Shown: in pieces, positions 7,600-14,729 of the stretch
How positions within the stretch are numbered: position 1 is the first letter of the stretch
How the letters are laid out: every line of letters starts with the position of its first letter
DNA from: DATKWS01 sp035529435
Lineage (GTDB): Bacteria; Krumholzibacteriota; Krumholzibacteriia; Krumholzibacteriales; Krumholzibacteriaceae
Assembly: GCA_035529435.1 (NCBI GenBank)
Contig: DATKWS010000196.1
Span: 1 to 16,324 of the forward strand
DNA length: 16,324 nucleotides
Direction of reading: 5' to 3'
Translations under genes and position numbers: made by a program
The notes under the pieces: model-generated
Seen by the model: the letters and a program-made list of their open reading frames with translations, nothing else
Database searches by the model: none
What the model was told of the DNA's origin: nothing

Positions 7600-7689
7600 T
7601 CAGGGGTATGAGAAACCTAAAGGAGTGGCGAGATCCTTTGGAATGCGAGTATGGACATCCCCTCCGGTGCTCGCATCTTGTACCCCTGA
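7600..7689 (+). ncRNA. Predicted small RNA B: three-way-junction structured RNA
   Basis: Three stems can be drawn by hand with almost every base used. P1 pairs 7600-7612 with 7677-7689 (13 bp, including two wobbles; its core CAGGGGTA/TACCCCTG is perfect). P2 pairs 7617-7624 with 7634-7641 (8 bp, one wobble) over a 9-base loop. P3 pairs 7643-7649 with 7670-7676 (ATGCGAG/CTCGCAT, perfect) and continues through 7650-7655 with 7663-7669 around one bulged G and a 7-base loop. The junction is compact: AAAC between P1 and P2, one A between P2 and P3, and nothing between P3 and P1. It does not match tRNA, tmRNA, RNase P or SRP RNA signatures, nor a riboswitch consensus that I recall. There is no T-run directly after P1, so it may be a processed small RNA or a structured leader of the lipoprotein gene 250 bases downstream. 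Confidence 0.6.
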
Positions 7690-7828
7690 ATCTTTCCCTC
7701 CTCCCGATCTTCTGCTCATGAAACTGTCCTTTTATCAGTACAGCCCTGTCGAATCCGAGTGACAAAAACGATGTATCCAATCGGGATATCGCGCTTCCCG
7801 GCCGGTACGTTCTTCATGTCAAATGATT

Positions 7829-7859
7829 TTACAATTAATTGAAATAAAATAAATTGTAA
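7829..7859. repeat. TTACAATT dyad upstream of a sigma-54 promoter
   Basis: TTACAATT (7829-7836) and AATTGTAA (7852-7859) form a perfect 8-bp inverted repeat with a 15-base spacer, in an AT-rich block. It is centred about 90 bases upstream of the start predicted from the -24/-12 element at 7908, which is where an enhancer-binding activator would be expected. Confidence 0.45.
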
Positions 7860-7907
7860 TGTTCCTGACGATATTCGGAGCAATCCCGCAGGTCTGCGGT
7901 GCCGTTC

Positions 7908-7922
7908 TGGCACAGCGGTTGC
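7908..7922 (+). promoter_or_regulatory. Near-consensus sigma-54 promoter of the lipoprotein gene
   Basis: TGGCAC (7908-7913), five bases, then TTGC (7919-7922) matches the core sigma-54 -24/-12 consensus exactly; only the flanking base after GC (C instead of A/T) differs. The predicted start is near 7934. It lies in the gene-free region, in the correct orientation, directly before the lipoprotein gene. Confidence 0.65.
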
Positions 7923-7937
7923 CTTACATACCGAGTG

Positions 7938-8915
7938 ATGTTCAAAATGAAAATGCATAAGATGAGCAAGTTCGCAACGCCTATAGCGGTACTCGTCCTG
8001 ATCCTCCTCTCGTGCGGCGAGAAGGAGAAGATTGTGGAGGTACCCATCAAGACCGATTGTCCCCCCGCGGTTCCCCGTGGAGTGTTCGCCTATAACCTGG
8101 ATGGCTACGTTCAGATCTGCTGGTATCCGAATACCGACGAGGATATCGACGGTTACGACGTGTGGTACGGGGAGGAGGCGTACGGCGACTATTTCTACAT
8201 CGGAACGGTCTGGGCGGTCTTCCCCGATCCCAACGAGTACTGTTTCAACGATACGACGGGGAACGGCAACCAGTACTACTACGCCGTTTCGGCGTTCGAC
8301 AAGTCGGGCAACGAAAGCGATCTGAGTTTCGAGATCGTCAGCGGCACGCCGAGGCCGGAGGGGCTCCTGACTTTGTACGAGTACACCTACCTGCCGGCTG
8401 AGAGTGGGTACGATTTCTCGACGCTGAGCAACACGGCGCAGCGCTTCGATCTCGCGACGAGCGATATCTATTTTGCGGCCGATGAGGGTTCCAACGAGAT
8501 CACCGCCTTCCGCCCGGGAGTCGATATACAGGACTACGGTTTCGTCGGCGATTTCGATGTGATCAATTACGCACCGGAGGAAGGATGGTCGGCGAAGAGG
8601 AGCGCCGAGGCGATATACGGACATGTCTACATACTCCGCCTCGACAACACCCCGAGCGGTTACCACTTTGCAAAGCTCTACGTCACCGAAGTGACGGTGA
8701 ATTTCGTTACCTTCCTGTGGGCCTATCAGACGGATCCCGGCAACCGTGACCTCGCGCCGGCGCCCGATGGAGGCAGCGACGGTAGAAGTATCGTGCTGAA
8801 TGAAGCACTGATGAGAGGAGAAAAGGTTAAGGTACATAAAGGTTATCGTGTTGGTCGACAATTCCCCCCATCGTTTGGAGAGGGTAACATGGAAACGGAT
8901 CATGACCTGCAGTAG
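7938..8915 (+). CDS. Lipoprotein with fibronectin type III-like domain
   Basis: The 325-residue product begins with a lipoprotein signal: a lysine-rich start, hydrophobic TPIAVLVLI, then lipobox LLSC with lipidated C26 (codon 8013-8015). Residues about 41-138 are fibronectin type III-like: PRGVFAYNLDG...WYP, DIDGYDVWYG, YYYAVSAFDKSGNES. A second region, about 158-300, carries GHVYILRLDN and FLWAYQTDPGN motifs that I associate with lipoproteins of FCB-related candidate phyla, without a known function. The last 30 residues look unstructured. The start is uncertain: in-frame ATGs lie at 7938, 7947, 7953 and 7962 and none has a good ribosome binding site. If the sigma-54 promoter is used (start near 7934), the ATG at 7962, giving an 18-residue signal peptide, is more likely than 7938. 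Probably anchored in the outer membrane. Confidence 0.85.
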   Translation: MFKMKMHKMSKFATPIAVLVLILLSCGEKEKIVEVPIKTDCPPAVPRGVFAYNLDGYVQICWYPNTDEDIDGYDVWYGEEAYGDYFYIGTVWAVFPDPNEYCFNDTTGNGNQYYYAVSAFDKSGNESDLSFEIVSGTPRPEGLLTLYEYTYLPAESGYDFSTLSNTAQRFDLATSDIYFAADEGSNEITAFRPGVDIQDYGFVGDFDVINYAPEEGWSAKRSAEAIYGHVYILRLDNTPSGYHFAKLYVTEVTVNFVTFLWAYQTDPGNRDLAPAPDGGSDGRSIVLNEALMRGEKVKVHKGYRVGRQFPPSFGEGNMETDHDLQ

Positions 8916-9108
8916 CGCACCTTTCTCGAAACTGGCACTTTTGGGAAGATTGTTACCCCCGAAGGTCGACCACAGGGGAGAATGGAGAAGAAAGGTTGTC
9001 GAACAGGGGCGGCAGAGATTCTTCATTCTCCCCCGGTATTTTTATGGACCGGATATTCGAAGCGCCCGCTCACGATCGTGCCATCAGTAAAATGCGCCGC
9101 AGGGTGTA

Positions 9109-9115
9109 GGGGAGG
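9109..9115 (+). promoter_or_regulatory. Ribosome binding site that selects a TTG start
   Basis: GGGGAGG lies 10 bases before the TTG at 9126. The first in-frame ATG, at 9165, has only AT-rich sequence upstream. The binding site therefore argues for TTG initiation, with a 13-residue N-terminal extension ahead of the signal peptide. Confidence 0.55.
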
Positions 9116-9125
9116 ACGATAACAC

Positions 9126-12100
9126 TTGCGGCGTAAACCGCACTTTTCATATTATCAATTACTTATGAATGCACCGCTGAAAGCGATACTGATTTTTCTT
9201 CTCGTCGCCTCCAACGGTTGGATCAGGGCGCACGGCGCGGGCGAGGACCCCTGCGGTCTCCGGTTTCCCCGCGGCAGGGCCGACAACATATACCAGCAGC
9301 GTGCCCTTCGCCGCCTGCCCGATCCCGCCCATGAGACCGTCGATGGGATAACGCTCCTCGTTGTCCGTGTGGCTTTCACGGACCGGGATTTTCTTGCTCC
9401 GCACGATTCGCTCTACTACACCAACGAGCTCAGGCACCTGAACGAGTACTTCGATGGCGCATCGCGGCATCGATTCACAATCGATGCCGATATCCATCCA
9501 GTCATCGTAACCCTTTCGCGACCGGAAAGCTATTACGGGGAGGATGGCGTGTGGGACGAACGGGTCGTCGAGATGCTGATGGAGATCGTGGAAGCAACCG
9601 ATAGTGAGATCGATTATGCGGGATACGACGCGTTCGCCGTTGTACATCCCGGGGCGGGCCAGGAAACCGACTTCAACGGCGATTCGCCGCAGCAGCTTTG
9701 GTCGGGATTCGTCGATCCGGTGGAAATGGCCGGGATTCTGGCGGACACGCTCGGCACGCCGGGCGTTCCGACGAATGACACGGTCGAGGGTGATACCGTC
9801 TATATCGACAATCTCATGGTCTGGCCGGAGGATGCCTCTCAGGATGGGATGACCTTCGGATCGCTCGGTATCTATGCGTACCAGGTCGGGCTCCGTATCG
9901 GCATGGTTCCCCTCTTCGATACCACGCCGTCCGGGTATCCCGATTCACAGGGGATCGGCGCGTTCGGGCTCATGGGGTACGGTCTCTACAACGCCGCAGG
10001 TTTTATTCCGGCCTTTCCATGTGCGTACCACCGGTACCTGATGGGGTGGATCGATGCGGTCGAGGTCGCGCACGATGCGGAGATCAGAATCACCGATATC
10101 AATACGGGGAGTGAGGGGGACACCACTCTCATCCGCGCTCCGATCAGCGCTACGGAATACTATCTCGTCGCCAATCGCGTGCATGACGGCGACTTCGACG
10201 GCGCATTCGACTTCATCGACGTCGGCGGCGACGATCCGATACCGGAGAACGAGGATACACTGCGGGGGGCCGAGTTCGATTTCTTTCTCACCTCATCGAC
10301 GAACCCGGTCGAGTATGTGGAGGGTCCCGGCGGCGGCACCGTGAAAAGGATCATAACGGGCAGCGGCCTCATGATATGGCACATCGACGAGTCGGTCATC
10401 GTGCAGCAGCTCGAATCGGGCGGCAGGCCCGAGGACGATCCCGCGCGCAAGGGGGTCGATCTCGAGGAAGCCGACGGCATTCAGGACCTCGACAGGCCCG
10501 GTGGCTCATATGCCTTCGGCAGCCACTACGATTCGTTCAGGGATGGCAACAACACCCTGTTCGGCACCGATACCGCGCCGTCGAGCACCAATAATGCCGG
10601 TGTACGCTCCGGCATAATCATCGATGACGTCTCGGCGCCCGCCCACGTCATGACATTCACGATCCGCTTTGGGTACCCCCTCGATCGAGTGCGGACCGAC
10701 GCGGCGGGGAGCATCGCTGGTCTCAGCCCCATACCGGTCGATCTGGACGGTCTGAATGGAGAGGAACTCGTCGTGCCGGTGCAGGAGGGGCTGCTGTACG
10801 TCGTTGCGGGAGCTGGGGACGAATCGTGGACGGGACGCATCGATACTCTCTTGGATGTGCCGTGGGAAAGATGGACCGGCTCACCGGTCTTCGCCGATCT
10901 GACCGGAGACGGGACGCCCGAGATATTCATCACGTCGAAATCGTGCTCCCTCTATGCGTGTACCGCGTCAGGCGCGCCGTTCCCGATCGACGACGACGCA
11001 TCCCCCGGCGCCGTTACCGTCTCGGATACGCTCTGCAGCGCGCCGATTGTCTGCGAGGCGGACGGCGATCCGTATCCCGAGGTGATTATGCTCGCACAGA
11101 ATGATGATGCGGTATGGATGTACATCGTCGGCTGCTCGATCGATCTGACCGGGACCGACTGGCGCGTCGTCTCGTCCGGTGTCAAGGCGCAACGGCTCGT
11201 GAAGGGGACACTGATTTCCCATCCGGCCCGCGGTTACATCGATGTGACGGCCGGACCCTGGGAGGGGCTCTATTTCGCTTCGATCTCTCCGATAGGTGAC
11301 CTGCGTACCTACTTTCTCATACTCCTCGATAACGGAGCGCCGCTGCCCGAGGGCGTGTGCATCAGCGCCGGAGGCCGGGCGGGGGTGAGCGCTCCGGATC
11401 ATCTCGTCAATCCCGCATCGGGGGATATCGATCGAGACGGTATCGACGAGATAGTCCTAGCATTCCCGGGACTGGGCGTCATCTATACAAATCCCGGCGA
11501 GGTGAACGTCACGGCGCGGCTGGAGGGTGCACGGCCGTCGTCTCCGGTGCTGGCCGACATCGACAGGGACGGCGTGCTCGAGACGGTTATACGCGACGAA
11601 GCGGCCCTGTATGTCTATACCGGGTTCGGGGTGCTGCTCGATGACTGGCCGGTGGCACTGCCCGGGGCGGTGACCGCCGCCGAGCCCGCCGGGCCGCCGC
11701 CCCCCGCGATCGTTGGAGATCTCGACGGGGATGGCCGCGGCGAGGTCCTCTTTTCGGCGGGAGGCGATCTCCACGCCTACGAGGCATCGGGCATCCCGGT
11801 TGAAGGGTGGCCGCTTCCCGGCGCGGGAGCGGGCTCCGGCTCACCGGCGTTCCTCAAGGGTCAGGGGGAAATGCTCTATCTATTCGTGGCATCCTCGGCG
11901 GAGCGTGTCGAGGGTACGGGCATCACCGGCCCGGCGTCCGGTGCATCGCGCACGTCACTGCTGCGGTACGATATCGGCGTCCCGTACTCGGGCGATCAAT
12001 CATGGCCGTTCCACCGCCGCGACGAGCGCGGCTCGGGATGGCAGGAGCCGTCGCCGTACACGGCGGAACCGGCGTCGTTCGTCGACGAGCATTCGTTCAT

Positions 12101-12374
12101 ATGCTACCCGAATCCGGTGGCCGGCGGCGACGTGACGGTGCGTGTCGTCATTCACACATGCGCGACGGTGCGTATCCGCATCATGAACCTCGAGGGGGAG
12201 GTGGTGGCGGACCACGGGGGCTATCAGGATGATTACTCGGGAGGTGGCGTTCCGTTCGAGAAGAAGATATCAACCGGTTCGCTCTCGAGCGGCGTCTACA
12301 TCTGCCATATCGAGGTACAACATCTTGGACGCGTGTTGTGGTCCGGCGCCCGTACGTTCGCGGTAGTGCGCTGA
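9126..12374 (+). CDS. M6-protease-like secreted protein lacking HExxH, with propeller repeats and sorting domain
   Basis: The 1082-residue exported protein has a hydrophobic signal segment at about 17-37. Residues about 70-515 resemble the M6 (immune inhibitor A-like) metalloprotease fold: an early LLVVRVAFTD strand, NEYFDGAS, then the catalytic region. Where M6 enzymes have AHEFGHxLGLPDLYD, this protein reads AYQVGLRIGMVPLFD (251-265), so both zinc histidines and the catalytic glutamate are gone. The surrounding GIYAY, SQGIGAFGLMGYG and MIWHIDE segments are preserved. Residues about 520-900 contain FG-GAP/VCBS-like calcium-loop repeats (ADLTGDG, GDIDRDG, ADIDRDG, GDLDGDG), suggesting a beta-propeller. 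Residues 990-1082 form a T9SS-type sorting domain (CYPNPV...SGVYICHIE). It is probably a secreted or surface binding protein rather than an enzyme. The start is taken as TTG 9126 from its ribosome binding site; ATG 9165 is the alternative. Confidence 0.87.
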   Translation: MRRKPHFSYYQLLMNAPLKAILIFLLVASNGWIRAHGAGEDPCGLRFPRGRADNIYQQRALRRLPDPAHETVDGITLLVVRVAFTDRDFLAPHDSLYYTNELRHLNEYFDGASRHRFTIDADIHPVIVTLSRPESYYGEDGVWDERVVEMLMEIVEATDSEIDYAGYDAFAVVHPGAGQETDFNGDSPQQLWSGFVDPVEMAGILADTLGTPGVPTNDTVEGDTVYIDNLMVWPEDASQDGMTFGSLGIYAYQVGLRIGMVPLFDTTPSGYPDSQGIGAFGLMGYGLYNAAGFIPAFPCAYHRYLMGWIDAVEVAHDAEIRITDINTGSEGDTTLIRAPISATEYYLVANRVHDGDFDGAFDFIDVGGDDPIPENEDTLRGAEFDFFLTSSTNPVEYVEGPGGGTVKRIITGSGLMIWHIDESVIVQQLESGGRPEDDPARKGVDLEEADGIQDLDRPGGSYAFGSHYDSFRDGNNTLFGTDTAPSSTNNAGVRSGIIIDDVSAPAHVMTFTIRFGYPLDRVRTDAAGSIAGLSPIPVDLDGLNGEELVVPVQEGLLYVVAGAGDESWTGRIDTLLDVPWERWTGSPVFADLTGDGTPEIFITSKSCSLYACTASGAPFPIDDDASPGAVTVSDTLCSAPIVCEADGDPYPEVIMLAQNDDAVWMYIVGCSIDLTGTDWRVVSSGVKAQRLVKGTLISHPARGYIDVTAGPWEGLYFASISPIGDLRTYFLILLDNGAPLPEGVCISAGGRAGVSAPDHLVNPASGDIDRDGIDEIVLAFPGLGVIYTNPGEVNVTARLEGARPSSPVLADIDRDGVLETVIRDEAALYVYTGFGVLLDDWPVALPGAVTAAEPAGPPPPAIVGDLDGDGRGEVLFSAGGDLHAYEASGIPVEGWPLPGAGAGSGSPAFLKGQGEMLYLFVASSAERVEGTGITGPASGASRTSLLRYDIGVPYSGDQSWPFHRRDERGSGWQEPSPYTAEPASFVDEHSFICYPNPVAGGDVTVRVVIHTCATVRIRIMNLEGEVVADHGGYQDDYSGGGVPFEKKISTGSLSSGVYICHIEVQHLGRVLWSGARTFAVVR

Positions 12375-12416
12375 GCGTACCGCGACGGTGGCCGGCAGGG
12401 ACGGAAAATATCGCAG

Positions 12417-12445
12417 TTGACCGAACGAATTGCATGGATTACTAT
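12417..12445 (+). promoter_or_regulatory. Sigma-70-like promoter of the PorV/PorQ-like gene
   Basis: TTGACC (12417-12422, 5 of 6) and TACTAT (12440-12445, 4 of 6) are 17 bases apart. The predicted start near 12452 leaves a short leader holding the strong GAGGAGG ribosome binding site at 12461-12467. Confidence 0.45.
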
Positions 12446-12471
12446 ATACTATGGATCATCGAGGAGGAATC

Positions 12472-13398
12472 ATGAGTCGCCGAGTCCTTGCAGTGGTACT
12501 GGTTATCGTTGCCGCGCTGTGTGTCGATGCCGAAGCAGGCGAACCGGGCACGAGCGGATTTCTCTTCCTGCGCCTCGGAAACGGCGCGCGTGCGAGTGGG
12601 ATGGGCGAGGCATTCACGGCGGTCTCGGGTGATGCGACCAGCATCTACTGGAATCCGGCCGGTATGGTGGACATCACGGGGGTGGAGCTGAACGTGACCC
12701 ACTCCGAGTGGCTCATGGATATCCGCTTCGAGCAGGTATCCGTCGTGAACGAGATGCTCGGCGGTGCGGTTGGACTCTCGTTCACCGGTCTCTACTACGG
12801 TGAGATGGACCGGTACGGTACGAGCCCGTCGCTGACGCCGGACGGTACCTTCGCGCCGTACGATCTGGCGGTTTCCGCCGGCTATGCGATGGATGTACTG
12901 CCCAATATCGCCGTCGGCGGCGCGGTGAAGGTGATTTACGAGAAGATCGATTTCGAGTCCGCCACAAGTTGGGCGGTCGATCTCGGCCTCACGCATCGGA
13001 GCATGATTGAGGGGCTCACCCTGGCGGCCTCGGTCCTGAATTTCGGCCCCGAGGCGAAATTCGTCGAAGAGAAGTTCTACCCCCCGTTCCAGCTCAGGGG
13101 CGGGGCGGCCTACACGTACAGCGATCAGCGGCTGCGGGGCAGTCTCGTTCTGGCAGGCGAGGCGGTCTTCCCCAATGACAGCGATGCGAAATTCCACATC
13201 GGCGCCGAGTACACGTACCGGCGCTGCATCGCGGTGCGGTCCGGATACAAGGCCAATTACAACGTTCAGGGTGCGACGCTCGGTGTCGGCGTGTTTTACA
13301 AGAGCCTGCGATTCGACTACGCCTACATGCCGATGGAGTACGGTCTCGGAGACTGTCACCGATTCTCGATCAATGTCTTCTCGCCATCAGGGTTGTAA
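12472..13398 (+). CDS. PorV/PorQ-family outer-membrane beta-barrel protein
   Basis: The product has 308 residues with a signal peptide (MSRR, hydrophobic core VLAVVLVIVAAL, cleavage near AEAG at 22). The segment just after it is the PorV/PorQ hallmark: GFLFLRLGNGARASGMGEAF, followed by TAVSGDATSIYWNPAGM. Alternating hydrophobic strands fill the rest, as expected for a FadL-like barrel. In bacteria with type IX secretion, PorV is an outer-membrane shuttle that takes cargo bearing a C-terminal sorting domain; PorQ-like paralogues have related or unclear roles. The presence of two sorting-domain proteins in the same window fits, but which paralogue this is cannot be settled here. The start at 12472 follows GAGGAGG by 4 bases; an in-frame ATG at 12434 and other upstream codons lack such a site. 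The 3' end overlaps the convergent gene by 43 bases. Confidence 0.88.
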   Translation: MSRRVLAVVLVIVAALCVDAEAGEPGTSGFLFLRLGNGARASGMGEAFTAVSGDATSIYWNPAGMVDITGVELNVTHSEWLMDIRFEQVSVVNEMLGGAVGLSFTGLYYGEMDRYGTSPSLTPDGTFAPYDLAVSAGYAMDVLPNIAVGGAVKVIYEKIDFESATSWAVDLGLTHRSMIEGLTLAASVLNFGPEAKFVEEKFYPPFQLRGGAAYTYSDQRLRGSLVLAGEAVFPNDSDAKFHIGAEYTYRRCIAVRSGYKANYNVQGATLGVGVFYKSLRFDYAYMPMEYGLGDCHRFSINVFSPSGL

Positions 13399-14138
13399 TA
13401 TTCCAGGAACAGCTCTCCGCCCTCGAGTCTCAGGTACGAGCGGTACGACAACCAGTCCCCCAGGATGACGAACGTCTTGTCCCCGTACCGTTTCATCAGG
13501 GGGAAGTGTATATGCCCCATGATGAATACGTCATTGTCCCAGCGAAAGAAGCTCCCGGCGGCCCGCTCGCACATGAGCCGCGCGAATCGCTCCGTTTTCT
13601 TTTTGTCGATGTTCTGGCTGGACTGTGAGAACCACCGGGCGAACCGGTACAGGATATCGGGGTGGACGAGGCGCGACAGCTCGACGGCGGGACGGCTCCT
13701 GATGATCGTCTTCAGTGTCTTGTAGGCGTAATCACCGGGCAGGAGCGTATCCCCGTGGGTCATCGTGATGGTCTTTCCCTGGAGCCGGTGCGTCGTGCGG
13801 GTCGGCAGCACCGTGATACCGAGAGTGGTGGGAAGGTACGATCCGAACCAGTGATCGTGGTTGCCGCCGGTTATGAATACCTCGGTACCGCTCGAACGGA
13901 GCGTATGGAGTCCGAGGAGTATATCGCCGTAGTATTTGGGTATCACGCTGTAGTACTCGAACCAGAAATCGAAGATGTCACCGATGAGGTACACCCGCCG
14001 GGCGCCGCTCACGTGCTTTAAAAAATCAAGGAAGATCAGCCGTTTTTTTCTTTCAACCGCGGAAGAAGTATGGTATGTAAAATGGGTATCGGAAACAAAG
14101 AAGATAGATTCTTTCAAGTGGGATTCTCCGTGCGCCAT
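13356..14138 (-). CDS. lpxH: LpxH-like UDP-2,3-diacylglucosamine diphosphatase / metallophosphoesterase
   Basis: This 260-residue protein is of the calcineurin-like metallophosphoesterase fold. All metal-site motifs are present in order: DTH (D17, H19), GDIFD (D54), GNHD (N93, H94), HGD (H128) and GHIH (H209, H211). The extended match around DFWFEYYSVIPK, THGDTLLPGDYAYK and RLVHPDILYRFARW resembles the LpxH-type enzymes of Bacteroidetes. LpxH hydrolyses UDP-2,3-diacylglucosamine to lipid X plus UMP in lipid A synthesis, at the inner face of the inner membrane. The GNHD form, rather than the GNRD of E. coli LpxH, means an LpxH2-like or related phosphatase is possible, so the symbol is tentative. 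The start codon has only a weak ribosome binding site. It is divergent from the gene at 14257. Confidence 0.85.
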   Translation of the reverse strand: MAHGESHLKESIFFVSDTHFTYHTSSAVERKKRLIFLDFLKHVSGARRVYLIGDIFDFWFEYYSVIPKYYGDILLGLHTLRSSGTEVFITGGNHDHWFGSYLPTTLGITVLPTRTTHRLQGKTITMTHGDTLLPGDYAYKTLKTIIRSRPAVELSRLVHPDILYRFARWFSQSSQNIDKKKTERFARLMCERAAGSFFRWDNDVFIMGHIHFPLMKRYGDKTFVILGDWLSYRSYLRLEGGELFLEYYNPDGEKTLIENR

Positions 14139-14256
14139 TTCGACTCTGTGACCCAGCAGGAATGTATCATCGAACGATATATGTCAGAGAGTGCGGTAAA
14201 TGGCAAGGGAAAATCCTAACCGGCACAGGCACAGGCCGCTCGAAGTGGAGGACCGT

Positions 14257-14601
14257 ATGGATTCGAATGATTCTCTGTGGGAAAAGGTGAAAAGGAATCT
14301 CGTCGAATGGTATGACGCCGCATACGAGAAGACCGATGTACTTGCGCGGGTCGGGAAGAAAAAGATAGAGATGGCCGGGATCAACCGGGCTATCGAGAGG
14401 CACCTCTCCGAGCTGGGAGGGAGGGTGTACGACCTCGTCGAGACGCAACAGCAACAGACGGGTGTCGCGCAGGACGACAAGGTCATGGCGCTCATAGAGG
14501 AGATCAAACGGCTCGAGGAGCAGCTCCAACAGAAAGAGGAGGAGATCGAACGGATAAAGGAAGAGAAAAAGGAGAAACGCGAACCGGAAGAGGCGGAGTA
14601 A
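14257..14601 (+). CDS. Small coiled-coil protein of unknown function
   Basis: The product has 114 residues and no known function. The N-terminal half (LWEKVKRNLVEWYDAAYEKT) is amphipathic helix. Residues 30-62 include ARVGKKKIEMAG and HLSELGGRVYDLV, a pattern I recall in small conserved proteins of FCB-related lineages. Residues about 80-114 are a charged Glu/Lys/Arg coiled coil (EEIKRLEEQL, EEEIERIKEEK). There is no signal peptide or membrane segment, so it is probably cytoplasmic and may self-associate. GGAGGA (14247-14252) lies 4 bases before the ATG at 14257. The ATG at 14200, adding 19 basic, histidine-rich residues, is less likely. It stands alone between a divergent gene and a long non-coding stretch. 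Confidence 0.75.
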   Translation: MDSNDSLWEKVKRNLVEWYDAAYEKTDVLARVGKKKIEMAGINRAIERHLSELGGRVYDLVETQQQQTGVAQDDKVMALIEEIKRLEEQLQQKEEEIERIKEEKKEKREPEEAE

Positions 14602-14729
14602 CGGGAACCGGCGTGTATCGCTCCCCCGGCATTCTCACAGACGGTACAAAGTGTCGTTTTAAGGTAATAATTGCTACTGATAAGGGACGGAATGCTTACC
14701 TTCCCACTAGAAATAGAGCGAAATGGTGA

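Larger units (their letters stand above)
7101..7937. other. 837-base gene-free region rich in RNA structure and promoter elements
   Basis: No open frame here looks like a gene: the short frames have no good ribosome binding site, no recognisable family, and run through perfect RNA stems. In order, the stretch holds: a dyad (7233-7258), GC hairpins (7274-7316), a sigma-54-like element (7384-7398), a stem-closed RNA with a T-run (7410-7555), a sigma-70-like promoter (7562-7591), a three-way-junction RNA (7600-7689), a TTACAATT dyad (7829-7859) and a near-consensus sigma-54 promoter (7908-7922). Compared with its neighbours it has abrupt AT-rich blocks at 7200-7260, 7318-7350 and 7825-7862. Confidence 0.8.

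Noticed and set aside
7600..7689. RNA B as a tRNA, SRP RNA or hammerhead/purine-type riboswitch
   Set aside because: No T-arm GTTCGA, no anticodon arm of normal size, no SRP GGAAG/GCAGC pattern, no CTGATGA/GAAA core and no purine-riboswitch junction bases.
7354..7762. Two overlapping plus-strand frames of 81 and 113 residues in the structured region
   Set aside because: No convincing ribosome binding site, low-complexity translations and passage through perfect RNA stems and a T-run make coding unlikely.
7101..7937. CRISPR array, retron or integron attC sites in the structured region
   Set aside because: There are no regularly spaced direct repeats, no reverse transcriptase or integrase gene nearby, and no attC-type core sequences.
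8933..8948. TGGCAC followed by TTTTGGGAAG, resembling a sigma-54 promoter
   Set aside because: The essential -12 GC is missing at the required spacing.
7716..9026. 436-residue minus-strand frame
   Set aside because: It is antisense to the lipoprotein gene, whose plus-strand translation has a lipobox and a fibronectin-like domain; the minus frame shows no recognisable domain.
8848..9090. 80-residue plus-strand frame between the lipoprotein and the M6-like gene
   Set aside because: Its start lies inside the lipoprotein gene in another frame and the translation has no domain, signal or supported ribosome binding site.
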